Origin: Graphiopsis chlorocephala
Lineage: Eukaryota; Ascomycota; Dothideomycetes; Cladosporiales; Cladosporiaceae
NCBI GenBank assembly: GCA_022828445.1
Contig: JAIZZJ010000009.1
Location: 62,001-126,000 of the forward strand
DNA: 64,000 nt
Reading direction: 5' to 3'
In this document: piece after piece, positions 11,452 to 21,909 of the stretch
How positions within the stretch are numbered: the stretch's first letter is position 1
How the letters are laid out: every line of letters begins with the position of its first letter
The notes under the pieces: model-generated
Told to the model about the DNA's origin: nothing
The model's input: the letters and a program-made list of their open reading frames with translations, nothing else
Database searches by the model: none
Made by a program: the position numbers and the translations under genes

Positions 11452-12178
11452 GAGTGTAAGGGGTAGAGTTGCTGGTTGGAGGTGATCTGTTTGTTTTATT
11501 TTTGGTTTTCTTAATCTGTTCATATCTTCTTCACGAAGCGATGGCGTTTTGGTGGGTTGCAATTTGCTTACACGACGTAGGGTAGGGTCTGGCCAGAGCA
11601 AAAGGCATGCCAGGAACACGAGGAATTTTAGGTACGATCATACTAATGCATTTGTGAATAACTGTTACAGATGACCTTGTGAATCAATCTTCCATGCTAG
11701 GTCAGCACATGGTGTTCCAGTGGCAGCTGTTTGCTCACACAAGCACAGACAGCGGGGCTTGTGCTCATACCAATGCCCGAATTAGGCAATCGGCAAACAT
11801 GACGTAGCCGGAGCCGGATCCGGAGTCCTTGACTCGCATCTTCGACGCAACTCTCCGCGCTGCAACACATGCAATGCTTGCATGTTCAGTCACCAAGCTT
11901 AGATTGTTTCTCAAGGCAGACACATCGTGCAACACCGCCAAGCTGCTATGCTTACACAGACAGTGGGGCAAGTCCCGAAGCTCCTCAACACCTCAATACC
12001 ACTGTCCCGATGTGGCAATCAGTCGGGAAAGCTTCGTTACGTGGGTGTAGATGAACGCATTTATATGAACGACGGAGGATAAGGTACCTACGTGCTAAGA
12101 ACATCACTCGTCCATCTCATCCGACCCACGTTGCAATCTCGGTCTCCTTCACACACCGCAAGGTCAACAAAACCCACC
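11452..12178. other. Intergenic
   Basis: Contains the 3' end of the upstream gene and the promoter of the reductase gene. An AT-rich TTTATATGAA at about 12060 lies some 120 bases before the ATG and may be its TATA element. No other ORF is convincing. Confidence 0.4.
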
Positions 12179-13194
12179 ATGTCCAATGGCATCCAAACCG
12201 TCTTCGGCGGCGCTCAGTTCCAACGCGAAGGCCGCTTTGCCGACCCATCCACTTTACTCAAGGTCTACGATGCTCTGGAAAATTCCGGCGTGCGCAAAAT
12301 CGACACCGCGCACATGTACGGCGCGAGCGAAGAGATCCTCGGCCAGACCGGCGGCAGCAAACGCTTCGACATCGACACCAAAGCTCCCGGCGGTCTCATC
12401 CCGGGCTCCATGACTGCGCAGGGCGTGCAAGGCTTCGCGCACAAGAGCAGGAAGCTCCTAGCCGTGGAGCAAGTGGATGTGTACTACATTCATGCTCCGG
12501 ACGTGGTTCCCATTGAGGAGATGTTGGCTGGTGTCAATGAGCTTTACAAAGAAGGCTGGTTCAAGCGATTTGGGCTTTCGAACTTCTTTGCGAAGGATGT
12601 GCAGAAGATCTATGATGTCTGCAAGCGCGAAGGCTATCCTCTGCCGGCCGTGTATCAGGGCGATTATTCTGCGATTGCGCGGAAGCAGGAGGAGGAACTG
12701 CTGCCGTTGCTGCGGAAGCTGCATATCGTAAGTTTTGCCACCTGTCACGATCAAAGCCGATGATCGCATCAACTTATCCATCCTCCCAGAGCTTCTACGC
12801 CTACTCGCCCCTGGCCGGCGGCTTCCTCACCAAATCCGCCTCCGACATCATCGCGCGCAAAGGCCGCTTCGACCCATCCACCGCGTTCGGCGAAGCTTAC
12901 AACAAGCGCTTCAACAAGCCTTGCTTCCTCGAAGCCCTCGAGAAGTGGGCCGCAGTGGCAGAGCAGGAAGGTACGACGAAAGCCGATCTTGCGTACCGCT
13001 GGGTGAAGTACAACAGTCCTCTCAAACCGGAGTACGGAGATGCCATTATCATCGGAGCGACGTCGTTGGAGCAGCTGGAGCAAACGCTTGCTGGCATTGG
13101 GAAGGGTCCTGTTAGCGAGAAGGTGGCGAGGGCTATTGAGGAGATTTGGGAGGGTGTGAAGAGTGAGGCTGTGCTTGACTTGATCAATCAGTGA
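12179..13194 (+). CDS. Aldo/keto reductase, AKR7 (aflatoxin-aldehyde reductase)-like
   Basis: Model: join(12179..12727,12790..13194), 316-317 aa, with a 62-nt phase-0 intron (GTAAGT...CCCAG). The protein would be a cytosolic NADPH-dependent reductase of aldehydes, with the (beta/alpha)8 fold. The catalytic tetrad is visible: Asp42 and Tyr47 (IDTAHMYG), Lys68 (DTKAPGG) and His105 (YYIHAPD). Later conserved stretches are FGLSNF, YSPLAGGFL directly after the splice, and IIIGATSLEQLEQ near the cofactor phosphate site. AKR7 enzymes reduce succinic semialdehyde and dialdehydes such as the aflatoxin dialdehyde. An in-frame extension upstream starts with GTG, not ATG, so the ATG at 12179 is preferred. 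Confidence 0.9.
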
Positions 13195-13341
13195 TCTTGA
13201 CCACTTGTTAGGCAGCTGTGCGAAGATTGGCATCATGAGTCGTTTGGCAAGAGGAAATGCAACGGCCACAGACACGAGTTTGACATAGCTGCTGCATCAA
13301 AGTATCGCTGATCAAATTCCAGACCAAAAAATGTCTCCCAC

Positions 13342-14175
13342 CTAGTAAACCAACGCAATATCTCCCCTCACAAACCCTTTCAGCGGAGTGTTGCCCTCCT
13401 TAACCACCTGCGCAAACGCATTCGCCACCAGCTTCGCCCCATCCGGACTCGTATGCGTGTGATCCTTCGGGTAAAGCTTGTTCGTCGCCGCATTCCCAAG
13501 CTTCTTGAACGCCTTCGACGTCGCCGCAAAATGATCAACATAGTAAACGCCACTCCCAGTCCCCTCCCCAACCGTCTTCGCATACCCGACAAACCTCGGC
13601 GCAGCATCGTTGTACACCCCGCCCTCCCACTGGTTATTCGGCGTCTGACTACTCACAATGACCTTCGCGCCCTTCGCAACGTACGCTTTCGCAGCGTCGG
13701 AGATGTACTTGTTGAACGTGTACACTTTCTCGCCGGTTTTGCCAGAAGTGCAGACTTCGTCGCCGGTGCCGGGGCAGTCGCTGCGGCCGTTGTCGTTGGC
13801 GTTGTTCGGGGAGCCGCCGTCGTTGTGGCCGAATTCGATCACGACGATGTCGTTGGCTTTGAGCAGGGGGGTGATTTCGGCGAAGCGGTTCTCGTTCGTG
13901 TAGCTGCGGGCGGAGCGGCCGCCGATGGCTTTGTTGACGACGGGGGTGTTTGGGGTGAGGAAGGAGGCGATGTAGGGGCCCCAGCCTGGAGGGTGGGTTG
14001 TTAGTTCGATGTCTGGTTTGAGGGATGAGACGGCGAGATTTTGAGAAGATGTACCATCGGTGCTGCCATCGTTGGCGCCGTTCTTCGCCATAGTGCTGTC
14101 GCCGGCGAGATAGATCGTGGCATTGGCGAGCTCGAAGGCCGCAGCCAGAGCGGAAAGAGTAATGGCTACTCTCAT
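13342..14175 (-). CDS. Secreted rhamnogalacturonan acetylesterase (SGNH/GDSL, CE12)
   Basis: Model: complement(join(13342..13985,14055..14175)), 254 aa. The signal peptide is residues 1-19. SGNH block I is AGDSTM with the catalytic Ser; block II Gly is in GGRSAR; block III is FGHNDGG with the oxyanion Asn; block V is DHTHTSPDG, giving the Asp and His. The family removes acetyl groups from rhamnogalacturonan I of pectin. The region can also be read without splicing as 277 aa, but residues 41-63 then interrupt the conserved TDGWGPY motif. They are encoded by a 69-nt stretch with GTACAT and CCTCCAG ends and no stop codon, so I treat it as an intron whose length is a multiple of three. TATA-like repeats lie near 14415-14430. 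Confidence 0.88.
   Translation of the reverse strand: MRVAITLSALAAAFELANATIYLAGDSTMAKNGANDGSTDGTSSQNLAVSSLKPDIELTTHPPGWGPYIASFLTPNTPVVNKAIGGRSARSYTNENRFAEITPLLKANDIVVIEFGHNDGGSPNNANDNGRSDCPGTGDEVCTSGKTGEKVYTFNKYISDAAKAYVAKGAKVIVSSQTPNNQWEGGVYNDAAPRFVGYAKTVGEGTGSGVYYVDHFAATSKAFKKLGNAATNKLYPKDHTHTSPDGAKLVANAFAQVVKEGNTPLKGFVRGDIALVY
13986..14054 (-). other. Stop-free intron of length 3n in the acetylesterase gene
   Basis: Sixty-nine bases, donor GTACAT at 14054 and acceptor CCAG ending at 13986, branch-like CTAAC about 15 bases before the acceptor. Its removal restores the TDGWGPY motif. Retention would add 23 residues without a frameshift. Confidence 0.75.
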
Positions 14176-15065
14176 GTTGGAGGTGATCGGTACTGTAAGA
14201 ATCCAAACCTTGCAAAGTAAATTCGAATCAATGACAAGCTTGTGGAAGGATGCAAAGGATCACAAACACCACAAACGCCTCCATACACCCTACATATACC
14301 ACAAACACCCCCAAATGCCCTCCACCACCCGACCCAGCCAAGAACTCTCCCTCCCCTCGTGCAGCAACACGCAACAATATGATTAGCGGAACATTCTTGC
14401 CCTTCGCAACCCTCAGTATATAACCATATAACCGGAATCATGAGACGCGCTTGCGTAGCATCATATAGTGCTTCCTCTGCGCTTCCGGAGTCAGGTGGGA
14501 AAGGTTTAGGACCCCATGCAGGTACAGACGGAAAGCGGAGGTGTGGTTTCAGCCACCTTCGGTGTGGTTTAACCCGAAACACTATGCTCATATAACTTAT
14601 AGCGAGGGGGTTCTTGGTATGCATATGCTTGTATGCATGTTAGGTTACAGTATACGTATTGTACCTCGGGAGGAATGTGAGGTATGCGGGGTGACGTCGT
14701 GGGTTGGAAATCAATTGTTCCGCAATGTTGCATCGTTTTGATTTACTACTGCATCGTCTAACTTACAATTAACATCAAAAATGTCTGGTGGTGCAAGTTT
14801 GTCAGCTGTTGCGCATGGCCCGCTGGGATCCCTTGCGTGCGATAAGTGGCGCATGTCGACATCGACACTCCGGATCAAGATCTCTCTTCAACATATCCAC
14901 TTCAAATTAATCCGCTATAGAGACAGACAAGCACTGGTAAGACAATCATCAGACATGATGTTGACGAGATCAGAAAGAAAACGCCACGCCCGAAGTGGTG
15001 CAGACTGGAGTTCAAGCCACAAAACCCCTTGAACCCCAGTCATCAAACTCTCCACAAGAGGCCGT
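14176..15065. other. Intergenic between acetylesterase promoter and SDR 3' end
   Basis: Contains the upstream region of the minus-strand acetylesterase gene, with CACAAACACC-type repeats at 14255-14320 and AT-rich elements at 14415-14435. No ORF with a recognisable domain. Confidence 0.4.
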
Positions 15066-15901
15066 CTACACCTTACTAGTAGGCGTGTACTTGTCACCGA
15101 AATCTTTGTATCCTTCGCCCTTGACGAAAGTGTGCATCCACGGAAGCTGCGCTTTCTCCTCGCTGAGCTCCCAGTAGAGATCTGCGTGCGCATCGCCGTC
15201 AACACGGTATTTGGGGCTGCCGTCGGCCTTTCGCTCATCGGCGTAGTAGAACCTTCGAATGGTCAGTATTCATGGCATATACTGCCGGGAGATCTCAATC
15301 AACACACCTGTAGCCGCGATCTTTGTACGCCGCCGAAGCCGCCCACATCATGTGCGCAGAGCCCGACTTGCCGATTCCGCTCTCGAGGAACTGAGGCAGA
15401 ATCGTGACATTGAGAACATTGCCGGTGTAGATGAAGGTGCGAGAGGCTGATGCCGGGAGTTGAGCGAAGCCTGCTACTGCTTGCTGAGCAGCGACGTAAG
15501 CGCTGTGAAGGTTGACGGTAGTATCGCGATTGTAGTCCTCGAAGGAGACGGCGAAGGGATCATCGGCCGGCGAGAAGGTCGCGGCGCCGACTATTGATGT
15601 GTCAGATCGCTGATGAATTCATTTTTGGAGATGTGAACTGACCATTGTACACAACAACGCTCGGAATTCCGAACGTCTCCTTTACTCGATCAAACGCCTT
15701 GACCACATCCTCGGTCTTGCTGAAGTCGCTCGGGATGTTCAACTGGCTGTCGGTGCTGTCTGCTTCTTTCACAGAACGTGCGGCGAGACCGACTCTGTAT
15801 CCTTTCGAGGCGAACTTGCGAGCGACAGATTGGCCGATGTTGGGACCTGCGCCGATGATGAGTGCGACTGGAGATCTGGCGGCCATTGTTCGAGTTGTCA
15901 T
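15066..15901 (-). CDS. Short-chain dehydrogenase/reductase, three exons
   Basis: Model: complement(join(15066..15252,15308..15590,15643..15901)), 242 aa. Introns are 55 nt and 52 nt with GTGTGT/AAG and GTCAGT/TAG ends, and all junction phases agree. The Rossmann cofactor motif is IIGAGPNIG at about residues 14-22, followed by VGLAARS at the end of beta-2, which suggests NADP(H). VVYNVGA replaces the usual NNAG. The classical catalytic Y-x3-K is not in its usual place; the region after FIYTGN and GKSGSAHMMWAASAAYKDRG has a displaced Tyr-Lys. The C-terminus (DLYWELSEEK...PWMHTF) is typical of a fungal SDR subgroup whose substrate is unknown. An alternative internal Met at residue 6 is possible. 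Confidence 0.82.
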
Positions 15902-15982
15902 GGAATTGCTTTGTTGATTACTTTTGTAGAATACTGATGAGCTATGATGATGTTCAGTTTTGAGTCGAAGATACGCCAGCCA

Positions 15983-15989
15983 TATATAT
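15983..15989 (-). promoter_or_regulatory. Possible TATA element of the three-exon SDR
   Basis: TATATAT about 85 bases upstream of the minus-strand ATG at 15901, within a GATATATATGG context. Position fits a core promoter; inference only. Confidence 0.35.
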
Positions 15990-16939
15990 CGCAATATTGT
16001 AGTTGTACTTGCTACATTCCAAGATCTCGCTTCTCATCTCTGTAATCAGATCCATTTCTCAGCTGCAGTCTTTTGTAAGCTCAACACGAACGCGCATCTT
16101 TCGGACGCCGAATGATTAAGCGTGCAAGCCACGTGCGGCTGGGTTCGATGCAGCATGGGTGCATGCAGCGGTCTGGGCGTATAGTATCGAAGTACATGTG
16201 CACAAGCTTGTAGATCGTCCTCGACGATCAATTCGCGTGTTTTCATGAAGGAGACGTCTCTCCAAGGCACTCTCTGGACACTTCTCACAAGAATGAATGC
16301 GATCCACTGGGAGGCAGCTGATCGGACTGTACACGAAATCGACCGTAAGGACTGTGAGAACGATGGTGCCATATCTATGTGTGAAATCCTTGTCCGTCAG
16401 AAAAGAAAACCGCCCCAGGATCTCACGTATAGCCCTTCCATAATCTCAAACTTACTTCAAGTGCCGCCCTGCCTTTCACTCATCCTCTCGTCTCCACCGC
16501 CAGCGCCTCCACTCTCGATATGCCAAAGCAAACACTACAGTGCAGCCAAGCACCACCCCAAGTGCTTTGAGACAAGCTCGATACGTCAACAATCTCCATC
16601 AATCGCTCTGATATTCATGCCAAAAATGCTTGTAACCAACGTCAAAGGCAAGTATACAGCAGCCACCGGCGTGAGCAGAGTCGCTCGCTCGGCTTGTCGC
16701 TTGGACGCATCAGATTCTTAGACCGTAACGGCGCCAATGACGAGGTTCACCTCGTCATTGAGCTCGCGCTGGAGCGCTTGGAGAGCTTTTTTTGCGTCTT
16801 CGAGTGCACGTTATTAAGGCAAGCTGTCACTCGAAGTCGAGGAGTGTGATGCGAACGGATTTGGGAGGTTGTTTCTTCTTCCTCTCAGGCACATTGCTTT
16901 CCCTCAGACTTCACACTTGGGTCTTCCGCGGCTCAACTG

Positions 16940-17210
16940 TCTTCGACTACAGATTCCAACATGAGCACCTCCATCAAAAGGCTGCTCTTGTCTGCTGTTT
17001 TCTATTCTTCTTCCTGTTTACTTCTCTTTTGATCTTCGACTTGTAAAGTTGACCTCTGCGCAGCGGCAGCTGAACAGTTTCCGACGACCGCTTGCATCAT
17101 CAGCATTCTCATCAATCCACTGCTTCTGCTTGCTGCGTTCTTTTGTTTTCCTTCTTGCTTACTTTTCTTTTGACTCTCCGATTCGGGATGTTGGCCTCTG
17201 CACAGCTTGC
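16940..17210. repeat. Diverged tandem duplication, about 135 bp unit
   Basis: Copy A (about 16940-17070) and copy B (about 17075-17210) share the order of a CTGTCTTCGAC/CAGTTTCCGAC block, CTCCATCAA/CTCATCAAT, CTGCT.TTG, a T-rich CTTCCTG/CTTCTTG tract, TTACTTTTCTTTTGA, and GACCTCTGCGCAGC/GGCCTCTGCACAGC. Aligned by eye only; identity is partial. Confidence 0.4.
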
Positions 17211-17779
17211 ATGAAGTGGGCTAGTCCCTTGATAGGCAGCAAACGAGCGGAGACTTTGAGGCACATTCGTCCTCAAGTTGTTGCATTTTTGAAAGTCAGA
17301 AACCTAACATTGGCGGTCAGAAGGTCTCTATAGATTGGTTGGTATCTCGATTCACAGGAAGTGAGCACATGCTCTGAGGTACATTGGTACCTCACGAGTT
17401 CACACGTTCGACGGTCAAGAATCTAGACTCACCATGCGGCATAATTTTCGACCTGCACTGCAAGAAGCTTACAAAGCTGGCTGAAGTTTCTTGGGCTTCA
17501 TCTCGTTCGCAGTGTCCTCAAGCTTTGTTCCACCTCGTTTCCCAAATCACATTGAACTTGGAGATGACGCTGATATCAAGGCAATGCAATGAAATCAAAA
17601 TATATTCTCTGTATGACCATCTATGACTGTTTCCACAGACCTCAACCTTATCAACACCAATGCCGCATAACACGTAATTACCATCATCTCCGCCAGCCAA
17701 CCAACCAACCTACCAACCATCCATCCATGGATCAGTTCAATTCAGCTCAGCTCAGCTCAAAACCACGCCTCCAAACCAT

Positions 17780-19105
17780 TTACTGCTGCTGCTTAACAGG
17801 CTTAACACCACCCTTGATGTAAGTGCCAGTGGAAGACACAAACTCAGCATCGCACACAGGCTGGACGTTCTCCTTGCCGTAGAAAGTGCTGTGAGTGTAG
17901 GTGTACTTGGCGCCGATGGCAGGGTCGGACGAGCCGGTGTTCTTCGCGAACAACTTGGCGTCCCAGTTGGCGGTGTAGAAAGTGCACATCTGACCCTGCT
18001 GGTAGGTGCCGGTGGCGTTGTTCTTGTTCAGGATGTAAGAGCCGAAAGCGTTGCAAGGGTAAGGGTCGGTAGCGGTAGGGTGCTCGGCGTTGTACTTGGT
18101 CTGGGCGTCGCAGGCGGCGGCGCAGAGGTTAGGATCGACGGAGCCGGCCTGGAGAAGCTTGTAGCCGAGGTAGCTCCATCTGTTCTGGCAGTCGTAGAGA
18201 GGAGCGTTCATGGCGGTGGTGTCGAGCTTCTGGGGTCCGGTCCAGCCGGCGACAGGGCCGTCCATCTTGTAGGAGGTGTAGGCGTTGCTGCCGGCGATGG
18301 AGACCCAGAACTTGGCGCGCCATTGGCCGGGGTTGGTGAGGGTCTTCTCGTCGAGACCAGTACCCCAGTAGGAGCACTTCATGGTAAGGATGGCCTCGGG
18401 GAGGGGGCAGAGGTCGGCATTGGGCTGCTGGGCAGGGTCGCGCTCGAAGTAGATGTTGAATGCGAGGCAACCAGCCTTGGCGTCGCACTTGTCAGCGCAG
18501 TACTGTACATCATACTTTCCGGACTGGATGACGCTGTATCCCAAGTAGTTCATGGCGCTGTTGGCAGCGGGCTTGTTCTTGAAGTTGTTGTAGTAACCAA
18601 CAGGGGTTGGCGCATTGTTTGCGGTCTCCGCAATCTTCGCATCAGCCTTGAACTTGGCAGGATCGGCCAGCTCGACGTTGTAGTAGTTGGGGAACAAGGG
18701 CAGGTTGCTGCAGTCGCCACGCTTTCGGAGGGGCTGGCGAGCCATGCCAGTCAAGGCACGCTTCAGCTTGGAGCCGGTGTTGACAATGACATTCGCGTCA
18801 GCGGCCTCGTCGTCGTTGCTGCCGGCCTCACCAGCAGAGTTGATGGGGACATCGGTCGCAGCGGGGAAGACAGACAGAGGAGTGGCAGCGACCTCAGCAG
18901 CGACCACGGCGATGGCAGAAGAGGTAGCGTATGGGATGTCCTGCTCAATGGCACCAGTCGCAACGGTGTAAGTAGGGACCGGGATGTCGCGCAGGTCCTC
19001 GAGAGGGAGAGAGTCGGGAGTTGGGTCAGGGTTGTCGGCAACAGCGACCGAGTCCTGAGCAAAGGCAAGGCTTGCCAAAGCAGGGAGGAGGATGGAGTAG
19101 CGCAT
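17780..19105 (-). CDS. Secreted Cys-rich protein with apple/PAN-like repeats
   Basis: A single-exon protein of 441 aa. A signal peptide (residues 1-16, cut near FAQD) is followed by an acidic, Ala/Val-rich pro-like region with dibasic sites at 115-116 and 128-129 (RKRG), which are possible Kex2 cleavage points just before the first Cys. The mature part carries two similar blocks: YLGYSVIQSGKYDVQYCADKC...CLAFNIYFERD and YLGYKLLQAGSVDPNLCAAACD...CNAFGSYIL. Each has a Tyr-Leu-Gly-Tyr start, a C-x3-C pair and a following Cys, much like fungal PAN/apple-type modules that bind carbohydrate or protein. Similar secreted proteins are common in Dothideomycetes and have no proven role. The protein is probably extracellular or wall-bound. 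Confidence 0.82.
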   Translation of the reverse strand: MRYSILLPALASLAFAQDSVAVADNPDPTPDSLPLEDLRDIPVPTYTVATGAIEQDIPYATSSAIAVVAAEVAATPLSVFPAATDVPINSAGEAGSNDDEAADANVIVNTGSKLKRALTGMARQPLRKRGDCSNLPLFPNYYNVELADPAKFKADAKIAETANNAPTPVGYYNNFKNKPAANSAMNYLGYSVIQSGKYDVQYCADKCDAKAGCLAFNIYFERDPAQQPNADLCPLPEAILTMKCSYWGTGLDEKTLTNPGQWRAKFWVSIAGSNAYTSYKMDGPVAGWTGPQKLDTTAMNAPLYDCQNRWSYLGYKLLQAGSVDPNLCAAACDAQTKYNAEHPTATDPYPCNAFGSYILNKNNATGTYQQGQMCTFYTANWDAKLFAKNTGSSDPAIGAKYTYTHSTFYGKENVQPVCDAEFVSSTGTYIKGGVKPVKQQQ

Positions 19106-20664
19106 GTCTGTGGAAGTAGTGTGTAGTAGTGGAGTTGAACGTTTTGCTGATGTGGATGGACAAGAAGAAGAGGCCGTCTGGGGCGCAGACGGACCTCACT
19201 TATAGACGTTGAATGCAAACCGCGTCTCTCGCTATCGATTGATGCCGCCGTTAACGCTGCGGTCGAGCATGGTAGTCCAGTCACGCATCTCAGCCATCAA
19301 CGCGACTAGCCCACGGGCATACCGATACCAGCTCGGACATGGCAAGCCACAGCCCTTCGCACATCTCGAACCTGACGGTTATCGCCATATGCAGTTGCTC
19401 GGCAGCGGACTGGCAAGCCCATAGCCTAGAATCATGGTGAAGTCAGCCGCTTCGGGGAGAGGACGGTCCTGATAGAGGCTCGAACAACAGAGTCAATGAC
19501 ATGTGGCACAAGGGTATAGGGTTCCAGGTACCGAACTTTCATGCGCGGATCTATGGTCGGCACGTGGAAATATCATCTTAGCGTGGCGCCGGCAGCAGTG
19601 GGCGCTGCCCCGAAGCAGTCTTAAAAGAGACTGTATGGGACGGGAGCGAGGTGAAGCAAGGTGTCGTTGGATTTTTTGAGTCGACGTGGCTGATGTTGGG
19701 CATTGAAAGAAGCTAGCGCCGGGGGCTCCCGCTATCTAAAGACGCCCAAATCAGTAGTCAAACCATCTATTGATTTCCATACACGCCACGCGCGAGCCGC
19801 GGATCCACCGCTAAAATCAGCCTCATCATTTCACATCGCACGCTCCGTAGAGTCCAGTCCGCATTAGAAAAAGACGCGATACGCAGCCAAAGAGAAGTAG
19901 TCACTTCCTGAAACTTGGCATCTGCACTCCACTTCGACAAGTTCGACCCAAACCTGGAGACGCTCCAGATCGTCGTTAAGCGAGAGATCACTAGGCTAAC
20001 GTGCGGATATTTCCAGCCTGCGTCTTAAATCGACAAGAATAGGCCGGGTGGCTGATGTTTTTTGTAGCTGAAGTAGACCGCTTGCCTCATCACATATGCT
20101 GCTGTGACCTGTCGACTCGCATCACACTTTTTTGCGAGCCAGGCTGGGCCATTGCTGTTCACGTGTCGTCTGAGCAAGCGAGTGCATTGGTGTTAATTTT
20201 TCCATGGCTTGCTTGCCTAAGCAAGTGGCAGCATTCATGGTTCATCCCTTGTCGTCATGGGCTTTGCTGCGCTTCTGCAATGGTCCACGTGTCGACGCAA
20301 CGACGCCTGGTTGCATCAAGGCGAAAGCACAAGATCACGTCAAATGAACAAATAGAAACTGGAGGTACTAAACGGAGTGGAAACATTACGCGGGATACTC
20401 AATCGGTCCACTCACGTGTTTATTCGGATTCCGAAAAGTAAATATGGTGCTACATAAAAATATAAACCGTCTTCTACCAGATTTTCCCACCTCAGAAGGT
20501 GCCCAGAAAAATGTTTCAAAGAAGTTTTGCAGCCCTGGCGTGGAGAAAATCCGCCAGTCGGTTGGTCGTCTCACGATTGCCTGACACGAGTCAAGAAAAG
20601 CAAGCCACAATGCACAGTCGGGCGCTGCGCAGTCGAGCTCCAGAAGGCTTTCCGGTCTAGCCAC
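19106..20664. other. Intergenic, no supported gene
   Basis: Upstream region of the secreted Cys-rich protein gene and 3' flank of the LPMO gene. Only short ORFs in antisense or random frames. Nothing else seen. Confidence 0.4.
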
Positions 20665-21909
20665 TTAAGCTCTGACAGCGCGGCGGGCGCGAGCAGCGCT
20701 GCCACCAATGTACTGGACCTCGCAGTCCTGCTTGTCGGCGGTGGAGGCGGTGGAGGTGGAGGAACCGGAGGAAGCGGTGCCCCAGTTGCCCCAGCCGCCA
20801 GCGGCGGGCTGAGAGTTGGCCTGAACAGGAGCGCCAGAGTTGCCAGTAGCAGGAGCAGCACCCCACTGGCCGTTGGTGCCAGCAGCAGGTGCGCTCCACT
20901 GACCCTGGCCCTGGCCAGCGCTGGCGCCGGAGGTGGCGGGGGCGCTGACGGTGGGGGCAGAGGAGCCAGTCGAAGCACCGGAGGAAGCACCAGTGGAAGC
21001 GCCAGTGGAAGCACCGGTCGAGGCACCAGTAGAGGCACCAGTCGAAGCACCAGTCGAAGCACCGGTGGAAGCGCCAGTGGAAGCAGAAGGAGCCTCAGCC
21101 TCCTCACTGGCAGACTCAGCCTCAGTGGAAGAGCCGGTGGCGGGAGCAGTGGTGGAGGAAGAGCCAGTGGAGGCGGAAGAAGAGCCACCAGATGAAGCAC
21201 CCCCAGTCCAGACGGCAGGGCCGGGCATGGTGTAGCCAGGGTCAGAGCCACCCCAGATGCTGTAAGTGAAAGCAGGGTCCTCAGCGGTGTAGACACCGGG
21301 GATTTGGACCATAGGGCCGGGAGAGCCGCTGCCACCGCCAGAGACGTTGATCTGGGCGCACTCCATGTAGAACTGCGACTTGCCGACGTGGTTCTCGTGA
21401 ATGCCGACGTGCTCGAAGCGGACGAGGTACTCGCCGTCCGGGATGTCCTTGGGGAGGGTGAAGGACATGTGGTCCTTCTGCCAGGTGCCCCAGGAGGAGT
21501 CGACGTTGGCAGGGCCGTTGTCTGGGCCAGACTCCCACACCTTGAACCAGTCGCCGTCACCCTTGTAGTCGGCGACAGAGCCGGGAGCCTTGGACATGTA
21601 GATCATGCCGGGGCCGGGGTGCTCGATAACCTCGTTGAACCAGATCTTGGCACCGATCTCGTCGCCAGCCTTGACGTCGGCGGTCTTAGCGGGGGAGTTG
21701 AGCGCGCCGGAGTTGCAGCGGAGGTTCTCAGAGTTGATGACATCGGCGGTGAACGAGGGCATGTAGGTGTTGTCGTTCTTGCGGATGTAGTCATAGTCAC
21801 CACCAACAGTGGCGCCGTTGACCATCAACTGGGAGAAGATGTAGTGGCCGTGAACCATGGGCGCTGCCAGCAGCGCCGCGGCGAGAGAGTAAAGAGGCTT
21901 TGGGAACAT
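20665..21909 (-). CDS. AA9 lytic polysaccharide monooxygenase with Gly-Ala-Ser-Thr tail
   Basis: A single-exon protein of 414 aa. The signal peptide is residues 1-21 (ending MVHG), which exposes His22 as the mature N-terminal His of the copper brace. The second brace His is His97 (VIEHPGPG) and the axial Tyr is in SQFYMECAQIN, the typical AA9 block; the copper site therefore looks intact. The enzyme would cleave cellulose or related glucans oxidatively outside the cell. The catalytic domain ends near residue 250. A Ser/Thr/Gly/Ala-rich region follows, including ten four-residue GAST-type repeats, then a Gln/Pro/Ala linker and a Cys-containing end (KQDCEVQYIGG). No CBM1 is present. The ATG at 21909 is chosen because it starts the signal peptide; the open frame upstream to 22119 is leader. 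Confidence 0.9.
   Translation of the reverse strand: MFPKPLYSLAAALLAAPMVHGHYIFSQLMVNGATVGGDYDYIRKNDNTYMPSFTADVINSENLRCNSGALNSPAKTADVKAGDEIGAKIWFNEVIEHPGPGMIYMSKAPGSVADYKGDGDWFKVWESGPDNGPANVDSSWGTWQKDHMSFTLPKDIPDGEYLVRFEHVGIHENHVGKSQFYMECAQINVSGGGSGSPGPMVQIPGVYTAEDPAFTYSIWGGSDPGYTMPGPAVWTGGASSGGSSSASTGSSSTTAPATGSSTEAESASEEAEAPSASTGASTGASTGASTGASTGASTGASTGASTGASSGASTGSSAPTVSAPATSGASAGQGQGQWSAPAAGTNGQWGAAPATGNSGAPVQANSQPAAGGWGNWGTASSGSSTSTASTADKQDCEVQYIGGSAARARRAVRA
20965..21084 (-). repeat. 12-bp coding minisatellite (GAST repeats) in the LPMO gene
   Basis: About ten tandem copies of a 12-base unit (plus-strand form close to GGAAGCACCAGT) with substitutions at third positions. Each unit adds Gly-Ala-Ser-Thr to the linker. 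Length divisible by three means copy-number change keeps the frame. Confidence 0.85.

Larger units (their letters stand above)
15902..17779. other. Long intergenic region containing a diverged tandem duplication
   Basis: No gene is supported. The plus ORFs at 16245-16721 and 16792-17333 show no domain and are driven by pyrimidine-rich composition. The interval 16940-17210 appears to be two diverged copies of a unit of about 135 bp (see separate entry). Sequence 17700-17765 contains simple AACC and GCTCA runs near the 3' end of the next gene. Confidence 0.4.
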